Of a stretch of 64,000 nt of DNA, positions 1 to 8,579 are shown piece by piece; the first letter of the stretch is position 1; every line of letters begins with the position of its first letter. Both the position numbers and the translations under genes were made by a program. The notes under the pieces were generated by a model. That model did not search any database, had not been told where the DNA came from, and saw only the letters and a list, made by a program, of their open reading frames with translations. The stretch is from NCBI RefSeq assembly GCF_900119145.1, contig NZ_FPIY01000001.1:310001-374000 (forward strand), written 5' to 3'. Source of the stretch: Cellulophaga fucicola (GTDB lineage: Bacteria > Bacteroidota > Bacteroidia > Flavobacteriales > Flavobacteriaceae).

Positions 1-332
1 TAACTACGGGCGAGTACGACGAGTGGGGAAACCCTAACGATAAGGAATATTACGATTATATGAAGTCTTATTCTCCTTATGATAATGTTGTGGTACAAGA
101 CTACCCAACAATGTTAGTAACTACAGGTTTGCATGATTCGCAAGTACAATATTGGGAACCAGCAAAATGGGTAGCTAAATTAAGAGAATCTAAAACAGAT
201 ACTAATTTATTGTTCTTAGATACTAATATGGATGCAGGTCACGGTGGGGCATCTGGTAGGTTCGAGGCTTTAAAAGAGGTTGCAAAAGAGTATGCCTTTT
301 TAATAGATTTAGAAGGAAAAATCTCTAAGTAA
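1..332 (+). CDS. ptrB: Oligopeptidase B (S9 prolyl oligopeptidase family), C-terminal end only
   Basis: The reading frame is open from base 3 to the stop at 330-332, so the start of the gene lies outside the window. The visible 109 residues are the end of the alpha/beta-hydrolase catalytic domain. They carry the GLHDSQV segment with the catalytic Asp and the DAGHGG segment with the catalytic His; the nucleophilic Ser would lie upstream. The closely spaced EWGNP, SPYDN and YWEPAKW motifs are typical of oligopeptidase B rather than of DPP-IV-like S9 enzymes. The family cleaves short peptides after basic residues. Whether this copy has a signal peptide cannot be seen. Confidence 0.9.
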   Translation, partial: TTGEYDEWGNPNDKEYYDYMKSYSPYDNVVVQDYPTMLVTTGLHDSQVQYWEPAKWVAKLRESKTDTNLLFLDTNMDAGHGGASGRFEALKEVAKEYAFLIDLEGKISK

Positions 333-400
333 AAAAAAATACTTAAATTTGTACCGTATTTGATAAGTAAACCAATATAAGCTTATCATATTATAACCAA

Positions 401-1447
401 ATGCGCATGAAAAATAAAATTAATGCCTACAACAATGTTTTAGAGTTAATAGGTAATACTCCATTAATTAAAATTAATAATATTACTAGCTCCTTTAAAG
501 GAGAATATTACGCTAAAGTAGAGGCTTTTAATCCAGGACATTCTGCAAAAGATAGAATAGCAATTCATATTATTGAAGAAGCAGAACGTAAAGGGATATT
601 AAATGAGGACAGTACAATTATAGAAACTACATCTGGTAATACAGGTTTTAGTATCGCTATGGCAAGTATTGTAAAAGGTTACAAATGTATTTTAGCAGTA
701 AGCTCTAAATCTTCTCCAGACAAAATAGATATGTTGCGCTCTATGGGTGCACAAGTATATGTTTGTCCTGCTCACGTTAGTGCAGATGATCCAAGATCTT
801 ATTACGAAGTTGCTAAAAGGTTGCACCAAGAAACAGAAGGTTCTATATACATTAATCAATACTTTAACGAGTTAAACAGACAAGCACATTACTTATCTAC
901 TGGTCCAGAAATTTGGGAACAGACAAATGGTAATATTACGCATCTAGTTGCTTGTAGTGGTACAGGAGGTACAATTTCTGGAACAGCTAAGTATTTAAAG
1001 GAGCAAAACCCTAATGTAAAAGTTATAGGTGTAGATGCTTTTGGATCTGTATTAAAGAAATATCATGAAACGCGTGAATTTGATGCTAATGAGATTTACC
1101 CATACCGCATAGAAGGTTTAGGTAAAAATCTTATACCAGGAGCAACAGATTTTGATACTATAGATAAATTTATAAAAGTTACTGATGAAGAAAGTGCACA
1201 TACCGCAAGGGAAGTGTCTGGAACAGAAGGGCTTTTTGTTGGGTATACAAGTGGAGCTGCAATGCAAGCTGTAAAACAGTTATATGCAGAAGGTGAATTT
1301 GACGCTAATAGTAGAGTAGTGATTATATTTCCTGATCACGGTTCTAGATATATGAGTAAAATTTATAGTGATGAATGGATGGAGGCTCAAGGCTTTTTAA
1401 ACGCTGTTAAGACAGAGGAAAAAGCAGAGATTCAATTTGTTAAGTAA
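401..1447 (+). CDS. capA: Cysteine synthase/CBS-fold PLP enzyme, probable cysteate synthase for capnine synthesis
   Basis: A 348-residue fold-type II PLP enzyme. The PLP lysine is K50 in GHSAKDR, the substrate loop is TSGNTG (about 77-82) and the phosphate loop is SGTGGT (186-191). Cysteine synthases normally read TGSVKDR and CBS reads GGSVKDR, so GHSAKDR marks a different subfamily. The next gene is an alpha-oxoamine synthase resembling the Flavobacterium cysteate fatty-acyltransferase. In the described capnine pathway a CBS-like enzyme makes L-cysteate from phosphoserine and sulfite, then acylation follows. I infer cysteate synthase from homology plus neighbour; a cysteine synthase or cystathionine beta-synthase remains possible. 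An in-frame ATG at 407 is an alternative start. Confidence 0.72.
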   Translation: MRMKNKINAYNNVLELIGNTPLIKINNITSSFKGEYYAKVEAFNPGHSAKDRIAIHIIEEAERKGILNEDSTIIETTSGNTGFSIAMASIVKGYKCILAVSSKSSPDKIDMLRSMGAQVYVCPAHVSADDPRSYYEVAKRLHQETEGSIYINQYFNELNRQAHYLSTGPEIWEQTNGNITHLVACSGTGGTISGTAKYLKEQNPNVKVIGVDAFGSVLKKYHETREFDANEIYPYRIEGLGKNLIPGATDFDTIDKFIKVTDEESAHTAREVSGTEGLFVGYTSGAAMQAVKQLYAEGEFDANSRVVIIFPDHGSRYMSKIYSDEWMEAQGFLNAVKTEEKAEIQFVK

Positions 1448-1475
1448 AAAGGAAACTACAAAAAAATAAAAAAAG

Positions 1476-1505
1476 CAATGAATTTTAATTCATTGTTTTT
1501 TTTTG
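1476..1505 (+). terminator. Rho-independent terminator between the capA-like and capB-like genes
   Basis: A 7-bp stem, CAATGAA with TTCATTG, and a short AT loop are followed by a run of nine T. The upstream side is A-rich, so it could also work in reverse. It separates two genes that probably act in one pathway, so the downstream gene needs its own promoter. Confidence 0.7.
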
Positions 1506-1541
1506 TTCATAAAATTGTTATGAAAACTTGCTGAAATTCTG

Positions 1542-1549
1542 TACTTTTG
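1542..1549 (+). promoter_or_regulatory. Bacteroidota -7 box (TAnnTTTG) of the capB-like gene
   Basis: TACTTTTG matches the TAnnTTTG consensus of the Bacteroidota housekeeping sigma factor and lies 22 bases before the ATG at 1571. No -33 TTG sits at the ideal distance, so only the -7 element is claimed. Confidence 0.5.
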
Positions 1550-1570
1550 CAGACAGCCAAAATAGCTTAG

Positions 1571-2830
1571 ATGAGAGATTTATTTGATAGAATACTAGCG
1601 AACAAAGGACCATTAGGAAAATGGGCATCGCAAGCAGAGGGATATTTTGTTTTCCCTAAATTAGAAGGAACCATTTCTAATAGGATGAAATTTCAAGGGA
1701 AGGAAGTAATTACTTGGAGTGTTAATGATTATTTAGGTTTAGCAAATCATCCAGAAGTTCGTAAAGTAGATGCGCAAGCAGCTGCAGATTACGGTTCTGC
1801 GTATCCAATGGGTGCACGTATGATGTCTGGACATACAGATTTACACGAGCAATTACAGAATGAGTTGGCTGCGTTTGTAAACAAAGAGTCAGCTTACCTT
1901 TTAAACTTTGGTTACCAAGGTATGGTATCTACTATAGATGCTTTGGTGTCTAAGGATGATATTATTGTTTATGATGTAGATTCTCATGCTTGTATTATAG
2001 ACGGTGTTCGTCTGCATATGGGTAAACGTTTTACGTACAAGCATAACGATATAGAGAGTTTAGAGAAAAACTTAGAACGTGCTACTAAAATGGCAGAACA
2101 AACTGGCGGAGGTATTTTAGTTATCTCTGAAGGTGTTTTTGGTATGCGTGGTGAGCAAGGTAGATTAAAAGAAATAGTTGCTCTTAAGAAAAAGTTCAAC
2201 TTTAGATTTTTAGTTGATGACGCTCACGGTTTTGGTACTTTAGGTAAAACTGGTGCTGGTGCTGGTGAAGAGCAAGGAATACAAGATGATATAGATGTAT
2301 ACTTTGCAACATTTGCTAAATCTTTAGCTAGTACAGGAGCATTTATAGCTGCAGATAAAGAAATTATAGATTATTTAAAATATAACTTACGTTCTCAAAT
2401 GTTTGCAAAATCTTTGCAAATGCAACTTGTGGTAGGTGCTCTTAAGCGTTTAGATATGTTAAGAACTATGCCAGAGTTAAAGAACAAGCTTTGGGAAAAT
2501 GTTAATGCATTACAAAGTGGTTTAAAAGAACGTGGTTTTGATATTGGAACTACAACTAGTTGTGTAACGCCGGTGTTTTTAAATGGTAGTATACCAGAAG
2601 CTATGGCTTTGGTTAGAGACTTAAGAGAAAATTATGGTATTTTCTGTTCTATAGTTGTATACCCTGTAATACCAAAAGGACTTATTTTATTAAGAATGAT
2701 CCCTACAACTTCTCATACATTAGAAGATGTTAATGAAACTCTTATTGCTTTTGATGCAATACGTGAGCGTTTAACAAATGGTACATACAAAAGATTATCT
2801 GCCGCTGTTGCAGCTGCAATGGGAGAGTAA
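1571..2830 (+). CDS. capB: Alpha-oxoamine synthase, probable cysteate-C-fatty acyltransferase (capnine synthesis)
   Basis: A 419-residue fold-type I PLP enzyme of the 8-amino-7-oxononanoate synthase / serine palmitoyltransferase family. The VDDAHG motif supplies the PLP-contacting Asp (216) and His (219); the PLP lysine is K250 in TFAKSLAS. Family members condense an amino acid with an acyl thioester and release CO2. In Flavobacterium johnsoniae a member condenses cysteate with a fatty acyl thioester to make the precursor of capnine, a sulfonolipid needed for efficient gliding. No biotin genes are nearby, and a cysteate-synthase-like gene lies directly upstream, which favours that role over biotin or sphingolipid synthesis. 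The gene has its own promoter after a terminator. Confidence 0.75.
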   Translation: MRDLFDRILANKGPLGKWASQAEGYFVFPKLEGTISNRMKFQGKEVITWSVNDYLGLANHPEVRKVDAQAAADYGSAYPMGARMMSGHTDLHEQLQNELAAFVNKESAYLLNFGYQGMVSTIDALVSKDDIIVYDVDSHACIIDGVRLHMGKRFTYKHNDIESLEKNLERATKMAEQTGGGILVISEGVFGMRGEQGRLKEIVALKKKFNFRFLVDDAHGFGTLGKTGAGAGEEQGIQDDIDVYFATFAKSLASTGAFIAADKEIIDYLKYNLRSQMFAKSLQMQLVVGALKRLDMLRTMPELKNKLWENVNALQSGLKERGFDIGTTTSCVTPVFLNGSIPEAMALVRDLRENYGIFCSIVVYPVIPKGLILLRMIPTTSHTLEDVNETLIAFDAIRERLTNGTYKRLSAAVAAAMGE

Positions 2831-2851
2831 ATATCTTTTATTACATATATT

Positions 2852-2886
2852 AAAAAAACCCAAGCTTATTAGCTTGGGTTTTTTAT
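2852..2886. terminator. Bidirectional terminator between convergent genes
   Basis: A perfect 9-bp stem ACCCAAGCT / AGCTTGGGT with a TATT loop is flanked by A7 on the left and T6 on the right. It can stop the acyltransferase transcript and the convergent lipoprotein transcript. Confidence 0.9.
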
Positions 2887-2914
2887 TTGGATTCTTTTAT
2901 GTGGTAGTCAAATA

Positions 2915-4099
2915 TTAGAATTTTTGACTATTAATTATTCGTTTTATATTCGCTTTTAAATCTTCGCCAGCATCATAAACCATTTGTTCGTTACTAGGGA
3001 ACTGTACTGACTTTAAGCTTAGCATTGATATTAAATCGCTACTTAAAGCTCTTTTGTCTCCTCTGTAGTTTGCGTAATTATGTATAAAAGCAAATTCACT
3101 AGATAAAGGATACGAGTTTACTTGTTGCTGTGTTTTTAAATCAACATAACTAACAACACCTGTAACTTGTGCAGTCTTAGATTGTGTAAATTGATAAAAA
3201 TTACAAGTAACAGTTTTAAATTTATCTGTTTTTACTTTGTTACCGTCTTCGTCTACTACAACTTGGCCGTCTTCATCTAAAACATATTTAAAACCATCTT
3301 TTACTTGTGTTTCTTTTACAAGTTCTTTTTCTCTTATTTGTTCTGGAGATATATTGATATCTCTAAAATCAACCTGCATTTCATAATCGTATGCAATATT
3401 ATTTACAGGGCTTGTGTGGTACTCTGTCCATAAACTGTTAAGACCATATGTGTTAAAGTTAAGTAGGTCATCTTCTAGACGTACAGGAATAATTTTGTCT
3501 GTACTATTTACAAGTTTAACTTTTATATAGTCAATACCTTTACTGTGTGCTTCTTCAATTTTTACTCTAGAGTCTGCGTAATTAGGGCTTAGTTCATTTA
3601 AATAATTAAAATCGTCATAAGCTCTTCTGTAATCCTCTTTTTGTACAGCGTTAGCTAGTAAATTACTAGCGTTGCTATATAAGTATTCTGCTAATTGTTT
3701 TTTAGAGGATAAAATTTTATCGTCATAATTCTTAATATCAAACTTAGCATTTCTATTTTCTTCCGTAATTCTTAGGGGAAGTAATGGTTTTATTTGCTCT
3801 TGAATGTTTTTAAGTCTACTGTATGCGTTAAATATATTTTCGTAATTAGCCGCATTACCATCTTTTTTTAAGAATGTAATTTTGTTTAATTCTCTTTCTG
3901 TATTTTTCTTAAAAGCATCTTCTAATAAAGCTATATAAGGCTGATTACTTTTTTTAGTTTTATTTGCAGCTAAGTTTTTTACAGACGTTTGTATAACAGA
4001 TATGTAATTACCCGTGTTTATGGCTTCCTGAGTTTTTTTAACTCCTCCACAGGATGCTAAAAATAAAGATACTGTGGTTAATAGTAGAAATTTTCTCAT
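2915..4099 (-). CDS. Lipoprotein of unknown function, mostly helical
   Basis: I do not recognise a named family. The chosen ATG at 4099 gives MRKFLLLTTVSLFLASCGG, a clean lipoprotein signal with lipobox LASC; the frame could start 18 codons earlier, but that would bury the signal. The mature part (about 375 residues) is rich in K, N and E. A segment reading YRRAYDDFNYLNELSPNYADS resembles a TPR-like hairpin. The C-terminal half is more beta-rich, with a DEDGQVVVDEDGN turn-like stretch. It is probably anchored in the inner or outer membrane facing the periplasm. It stands alone, convergent with the capnine pair and downstream of the fumarylacetoacetase gene on the same strand. Confidence 0.75.
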   Translation of the reverse strand: MRKFLLLTTVSLFLASCGGVKKTQEAINTGNYISVIQTSVKNLAANKTKKSNQPYIALLEDAFKKNTERELNKITFLKKDGNAANYENIFNAYSRLKNIQEQIKPLLPLRITEENRNAKFDIKNYDDKILSSKKQLAEYLYSNASNLLANAVQKEDYRRAYDDFNYLNELSPNYADSRVKIEEAHSKGIDYIKVKLVNSTDKIIPVRLEDDLLNFNTYGLNSLWTEYHTSPVNNIAYDYEMQVDFRDINISPEQIREKELVKETQVKDGFKYVLDEDGQVVVDEDGNKVKTDKFKTVTCNFYQFTQSKTAQVTGVVSYVDLKTQQQVNSYPLSSEFAFIHNYANYRGDKRALSSDLISMLSLKSVQFPSNEQMVYDAGEDLKANIKRIINSQKF

Positions 4100-4324
4100 A
4101 ACGTTTTGGTTTATTGTTGTAGGTATGTTTTCAATAGTCGTGCCAACATACAAAAGAGCAAACGTTATATGCTGCTCAATAGTATATTTTAAAGGGGTTT
4201 TTATACTTTTATTTTTTATTACAAATTATTTAAATAGTATTTTTATATTGATTTATAGTAAAATTACTGTACAATAAATCATCAATTTAAGCTTGTAAAT
4301 TTGATAAAAAAATGATGTAAAAAA

Positions 4325-4350
4325 GAAAAATTCCTGTTAAGGAATTTTTC
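4325..4350 (-). terminator. Terminator of the fumarylacetoacetase gene
   Basis: A perfect 10-bp stem GAAAAATTCC / GGAATTTTTC with a 6-base loop lies 24 bases after the fahA stop. On the minus strand it is followed by a T-rich tract. Confidence 0.8.
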
Positions 4351-4373
4351 TAATCAATAGTATAAGGTATAAT

Positions 4374-5657
4374 TTATTTTATAGTAACTGCAGGTAGTAA
4401 TTTTGTGGAAACTTCTCCAAAACCAATACGAACCCCATCTTTAATACAAAAACCTCTTAATGTTACAGTATCATTGTCTTCAATAAATTTTCTAGTCTCA
4501 CCATTAGCTAAAGGTACTGGCTTTGTACCTTGCCATGAAAGTTCTAACATAGAACCGTAAGAATCTGGAGTAGGACCAGAAATTGTTCCGCTACCCATCA
4601 TGTCGCCACTATTTACTTTACAACCATTAATTGTATGGTGTGTTAATTGTTGTGCCATTGTCCAGTACATGTATTTAAAATTAGATTTAGATACAGTTGT
4701 TGGCTCTCCGTTTTCAGGTGTAATATCTACTTCTAAATTAATGTCAAAAGATTTACTTCCTTTTTGTTGTAGGTAAGGTAGAGGTGTAGGTTCTTGAACA
4801 GGGCTTTCTGTTCTGTATGGCTCTAAAGCATCTAAAGTTACAATCCAAGGAGAAATTGAAGAAGCAAAGTTTTTAGCCAAAAACGGACCTAGTGGTACAT
4901 ATTCCCATTTTTGAATATCTCTAGCGCTCCAGTCATTAAAAACAACCATACCAAAAATATAATCTTCAGCCTCCTCAATAGGTATTGGTTCTCCTAAAAC
5001 GTTAGCATCTGTAGTTATAAAAGCTGTTTCTAGCTCAAAATCTACTAATCTAGAAGGTCCAAAAACAGGTGTTTCTGCTCCTTTAGGTAATGTTTGTCCG
5101 TTTGGTCTATGTACTGGTGTACCGCTAGGTATAATGGTAGAGCTTCTGCCGTGGTAACCTACTGGTATGTGTAGCCAGTTTGGCATTAGAGCATTTGCTG
5201 GGTCTCTAAACATAGTACCAACGTTAGTAGCGTGTTCTTTGCTAGAGTAAAAATCTGTATAATCGCCAATTAATACTGGCAATTGCATTTCTACTTCTTC
5301 CATAGTAAACAACACAATTTTTTTATGTTCTTCGTTATTTTGTAAAGCAGAATTGTTTATGTCAAAAATTTCGCTAATTCTATTACGAACTAAACGCCAA
5401 GTTTTTTTTCCGTCTGATATAAAATCATTTAAAGAATCTTGTAAAAAAATATCATCTGTTAACGGAATACCATCAAAATACCCTAATTGGTGCAGAGCAC
5501 CTAAATCTATTGCATAGTTTCCTATACGAGTACCTATGGTAATAATATCGTCCCTAGTTAAAAATACACCGAAAGGAATATTCTGAATAGGAAAATCTGA
5601 ATTTGAATCAACAGAAATCCAGGATTTTTTTGAAGGATCATTAGTTTTTATAGGCAT
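4374..5657 (-). CDS. fahA: Fumarylacetoacetase
   Basis: Hydrolyses 4-fumarylacetoacetate to fumarate and acetoacetate, the last step of tyrosine degradation. The 427-residue length fits the family (about 420). The N-terminal SH3-like domain carries the NIPFGVF segment. The C-terminal FAH domain has DFYSSKEHATNVG, with the catalytic His and a metal-binding Glu/Asp region, HGRSSTI, and the GDMMGSGTISG loop. Other tyrosine-degradation genes (hppD, hmgA) are not adjacent. The ATG at 5657 is followed directly by conserved sequence. A -7 box is present upstream. Confidence 0.95.
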   Translation of the reverse strand: MPIKTNDPSKKSWISVDSNSDFPIQNIPFGVFLTRDDIITIGTRIGNYAIDLGALHQLGYFDGIPLTDDIFLQDSLNDFISDGKKTWRLVRNRISEIFDINNSALQNNEEHKKIVLFTMEEVEMQLPVLIGDYTDFYSSKEHATNVGTMFRDPANALMPNWLHIPVGYHGRSSTIIPSGTPVHRPNGQTLPKGAETPVFGPSRLVDFELETAFITTDANVLGEPIPIEEAEDYIFGMVVFNDWSARDIQKWEYVPLGPFLAKNFASSISPWIVTLDALEPYRTESPVQEPTPLPYLQQKGSKSFDINLEVDITPENGEPTTVSKSNFKYMYWTMAQQLTHHTINGCKVNSGDMMGSGTISGPTPDSYGSMLELSWQGTKPVPLANGETRKFIEDNDTVTLRGFCIKDGVRIGFGEVSTKLLPAVTIK

Positions 5658-5694
5658 ATTGTACGTGTTAATTTAATTATGATAAATTTCTTTT

Positions 5695-5702
5695 CAAATA
5701 TA
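5695..5702 (-). promoter_or_regulatory. Probable -7 box of fahA
   Basis: On the minus strand the bases read TATATTTG, matching TAnnTTTG, and lie 38 bases before the ATG. No -33 TTG at 17-21 bp was found, so this is a partial promoter match. Confidence 0.4.
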
Positions 5703-5768
5703 TTATTTTCTTCTGATTAAAGATTCTCAATTTGTATTTTTACACTTTATTAACGCAATAAAATATCT

Positions 5769-7040
5769 ATGCAACGCGATAACCAAATTTTTGATTTAAT
5801 TAATGACGAAAAAGAACGTCAATTAGAAGGAATAGAATTAATAGCTTCAGAGAATTTTACGAGTCCACAAGTTATGGAAGCGGCAGGCTCAGTGCTTACC
5901 AATAAGTATGCAGAAGGGTATCCTGGAAAGCGTTATTATGGTGGTTGCGAGGTTGTAGACCAAGTAGAGCAATTAGCTATAGATAGAGCTAAAGAACTTT
6001 TTGGAGCAGAATATGTTAATGTACAGCCGCATTCTGGTTCACAGGCCAATGCATCTGTCTACCACGCATGTTTAAAACCTGGAGATACTATTCTTGGTTT
6101 TGATTTATCTCACGGTGGACATTTAACTCATGGTTCTCCAGTAAATTTTTCAGGTCGTTTATATAACCCAGTTTTTTACGGGGTAGAAGAGCAGACAGGG
6201 GTTTTAAATTATGATAAAATACAAGAGATAGCAACAAAGGAAAAACCAAAAATGATTATTGCAGGTGCTTCTGCTTACTCTAGAGATATAGATTTTGAGC
6301 GTTTTAGAGTTATAGCGGATAGTGTTGGTGCTTTATTGTTGGCAGATATTTCTCATCCAGCAGGTTTAATAGCTAAAGGTATTTTAAACGATCCTATGCC
6401 ACATTGCCATATAGTTACTACAACTACGCATAAAACATTACGTGGACCAAGAGGAGGAATGATAATGATGGGTAAAGATTTTGACAACCCATTTGGAATA
6501 ACTCTAAAAAATGGAAACTTGCGTAAAATGTCTGCTTTATTAGATTTAGCAGTTTTTCCTGGGAATCAAGGTGGTCCTTTAGAGCATATTATAGCTGCTA
6601 AGGCTATTGCTTTTGGAGAAGCTTTAACTGATGAATATTTACATTATATGATTCAGGTTAAGAAGAATGCAGCAGCAATGGCAGCAGCATTTATGAAAAA
6701 AGATTATAAAATTATTTCTGGAGGTACAGATAATCATATGATGCTTATAGATCTTAGGAATAAAGATATTACTGGTAAAGATGCAGAAAAAGCATTGGTA
6801 AAAGCAGATATTACAGCAAATAAGAATATGGTTCCTTTTGATGATAAGTCTCCTTTTGTAACATCAGGTATTCGTTTTGGAACAGCAGCTATTACTACGC
6901 GTGGTCTTAAGGAAGAACATATGCAAACTATTGTTGATTTTGTAGATGCCGTAATTACTAATCCAGAAGATGAAGAAGTACTTGAAGAAATTAGAGAAAA
7001 AGTAAATGCTCTAATGGAAGGTAGAGCATTGTTTAACTAA
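5769..7040 (+). CDS. glyA: Serine hydroxymethyltransferase
   Basis: Interconverts serine and glycine using tetrahydrofolate; the main source of one-carbon units in the cytoplasm. The 423 residues match the family length. The PLP lysine is K222 in [14 protein letters not shown]. The N-terminal LIASENF and the [14 protein letters not shown] motif are intact, as is the [10 protein letters not shown] segment with the PLP-contacting Asp. It is monocistronic, divergent from fahA with a 111-bp gap, and followed by a strong hairpin. A near-consensus -7 box (TATTTTTA, 5735-5742) lies upstream. No glycine riboswitch is visible. Confidence 0.98.
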   Translation: MQRDNQIFDLINDEKERQLEGIELIASENFTSPQVMEAAGSVLTNKYAEGYPGKRYYGGCEVVDQVEQLAIDRAKELFGAEYVNVQPHSGSQANASVYHACLKPGDTILGFDLSHGGHLTHGSPVNFSGRLYNPVFYGVEEQTGVLNYDKIQEIATKEKPKMIIAGASAYSRDIDFERFRVIADSVGALLLADISHPAGLIAKGILNDPMPHCHIVTTTTHKTLRGPRGGMIMMGKDFDNPFGITLKNGNLRKMSALLDLAVFPGNQGGPLEHIIAAKAIAFGEALTDEYLHYMIQVKKNAAAMAAAFMKKDYKIISGGTDNHMMLIDLRNKDITGKDAEKALVKADITANKNMVPFDDKSPFVTSGIRFGTAAITTRGLKEEHMQTIVDFVDAVITNPEDEEVLEEIREKVNALMEGRALFN

Positions 7041-7063
7041 GTTTTAAGCTTGTTACCGTTTTT

Positions 7064-7090
7064 ATGGAAAACCTTTTTAAGGTTTTCCAT
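7064..7090. terminator. Bidirectional terminator after glyA
   Basis: A perfect 12-bp stem ATGGAAAACCTT / AAGGTTTTCCAT with a 3-base loop lies between the convergent glyA gene and the hypothetical gene ending at 7095. Confidence 0.75.
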
Positions 7091-7094
7091 AATT

Positions 7095-7739
7095 TTAAAT
7101 ATGATCTACCATAAATAAGTCCCCCTTATTTGTGGTATTATTACTAACATCATATATCACGGCATCTTCTTCGGACTCATAATAAAGTCCCCAGAATCCG
7201 AAGTAAGATTTTTCAGTTATATTGGTTAAGTCTATTTTATCTTCTGGTAAAAGAGGTAGATGTATCTCTGTTGGCAGCTCTAGTTTATCCGTCACTAAGT
7301 TGTCAATGTTGGTTACAAGTGTGTCCAGTATAGCGTCTAAACTATTTACAATGCTATTTTTACAGACCTTACTAATTATTATAGAGGTATCTGTTAAGTA
7401 AATTGCAAGTTCAGCTATATCTACAAATTGCTCTGTATTATTTCTTAAACTTTCTAAACTGCTATAAAATTCCTCTAGTCTTGAAGAATTTATATCTAAT
7501 TTATCTTTTAACCAGTTAGAGTTATTGTAATAACAAACACCTTCTGATAGCCAAAAGTTAGATTGAAATTCTACGCCTATCTCTAGACTGTCTTGAGTGT
7601 TTTTTAGAACTCTAATAAGTACTCCAGAAAAATAGGCTTTTTCTAGTTTATTTCTAAAGATTTCTAATTGCTTTAAAACACTTTTTGGGACAGTATTAGA
7701 ATAGCGAATTCCATTGTATTTTGATGGGTTAGTCATCAT
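7095..7739 (-). CDS. Protein of unknown function at the end of a signalling island
   Basis: I do not recognise this 214-residue protein. It has no signal peptide, lipobox or membrane segment, so it is probably cytoplasmic. The sequence is acidic and predicted helical in the middle (about 60-140), with a C-terminal part rich in D, E and aromatic residues. It lies downstream of a histidine kinase and response regulator on the same strand but is separated from them by 151 bases that hold its own promoter-like box. That promoter carries a dyad element also found upstream of the LytTR regulator gene at 11848, which suggests shared control and a role in the same circuit. Function is unknown. Confidence 0.7.
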   Translation of the reverse strand: MMTNPSKYNGIRYSNTVPKSVLKQLEIFRNKLEKAYFSGVLIRVLKNTQDSLEIGVEFQSNFWLSEGVCYYNNSNWLKDKLDINSSRLEEFYSSLESLRNNTEQFVDIAELAIYLTDTSIIISKVCKNSIVNSLDAILDTLVTNIDNLVTDKLELPTEIHLPLLPEDKIDLTNITEKSYFGFWGLYYESEEDAVIYDVSNNTTNKGDLFMVDHI

Positions 7740-7766
7740 AGTATCAATTGTAGGTTATACTTAATA

Positions 7767-7774
7767 CAAAACTA
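7767..7774 (-). promoter_or_regulatory. Probable -7 box of the hypothetical gene at 7739
   Basis: On the minus strand the bases read TAGTTTTG, a full match to TAnnTTTG, 27 bases before the ATG. The copy upstream of the LytTR gene reads TAGTTTTA at 11866-11873 and lies at the same distance from the shared dyad element. Confidence 0.55.
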
Positions 7775-7801
7775 TGGTGATTTTCCGAATTTAGATTACA
7801 C

Positions 7802-7825
7802 GTAAACCTCAAATTTTATGAGGTT
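7802..7825 (-). promoter_or_regulatory. Dyad regulatory element, copy 1
   Basis: AACCTCA, seven bases, TGAGGTT: a perfect 7-bp inverted repeat. With the three bases before it, this 24-bp block matches 21 of 24 bases at 11901-11924, the three differences all being A/T swaps. Each copy begins exactly 31 bp upstream of a TAGTTTT(G/A) -7 box. The position, about -45 to -65 from the expected start, suits an activator site. Confidence 0.6.
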
Positions 7826-7890
7826 GTTATGTTTTAAAGGGGTTCAAATGTTAAAATTTAGAATGAAGCTTCTTTTTTCTGACTGTTTAA

Positions 7891-8556
7891 TTATATAAAA
7901 CCTCTTCTTTTAGCTTCATTTATTAGAGCTAAATCGTTCTCGTTTTCTATGTCAAAAATAAATTTTAACTTTCGTTTTCTGGTTTCAATTCCGGTTACAG
8001 AAAGATTTACATAATCTACAAGATCCTTGGTTTTTATTCCTAACGATAAACGGTAAAGAATTTCTTTATCATCTTCGTTAATCATAATATTGTTTGTCAT
8101 TGTTTTTCTAAAAACATCAATAGCAGATTTAGAATAATATGTACTATCATTTAAGACGTTGTCTAGCGCTTTTTCTAGAACTTCATCATTAACTTCTGTT
8201 TTAACAATGTAACCATCTGGATTTACAGAAGAAAAAATATTGCTAATTCTTAGGCTATCGCTAAAAGAAGATTGGAATATTATTTTTGTTTTAGGTGATA
8301 TTTCTCTTAGTAACATACCTAAGTTCTCACCGGTTTTATTTCCGTCTAAGTTTTCTTTGTCTGGCTTTTCTATCTGAATATCTAAAAAAGCAACATCAAA
8401 AATATTACTCTCTATAAGTTCTTTTGCTTTTTGATAGCTATTTGCTGTTGTTAGATTGATATTGTATTTAGCTGGATTTATATCAGCAAAAGTGTATTGA
8501 TACCCTTTTAAAATAAGTTGATGGTCATCTACTGCTAATATTTTTAAGGTTCGCAT
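7891..8556 (-). CDS. Response regulator, receiver plus NarL/LuxR-like helix-turn-helix
   Basis: A 221-residue DNA-binding response regulator. The receiver domain (about 1-135) has the acidic pair D10/D11, phosphoacceptor D59 in FLDIQI, and a lysine in the YIVKTE segment at the usual K position. The C-terminal part (about 155-221) has a LuxR-like layout, with LSLGIKTKDLVDYVNLSVTGIETRKRKL as linked helices. It follows the histidine kinase gene by 23 bases, so the two form a DesK/ComP-type pair in one operon. A reasonable target is the dyad element at 7802 and 11901, but that is inference. Confidence 0.9.
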   Translation of the reverse strand: MRTLKILAVDDHQLILKGYQYTFADINPAKYNINLTTANSYQKAKELIESNIFDVAFLDIQIEKPDKENLDGNKTGENLGMLLREISPKTKIIFQSSFSDSLRISNIFSSVNPDGYIVKTEVNDEVLEKALDNVLNDSTYYSKSAIDVFRKTMTNNIMINEDDKEILYRLSLGIKTKDLVDYVNLSVTGIETRKRKLKFIFDIENENDLALINEAKRRGFI

Positions 8557-8579
8557 ATTATTTGAAACTTTGATCTTGT

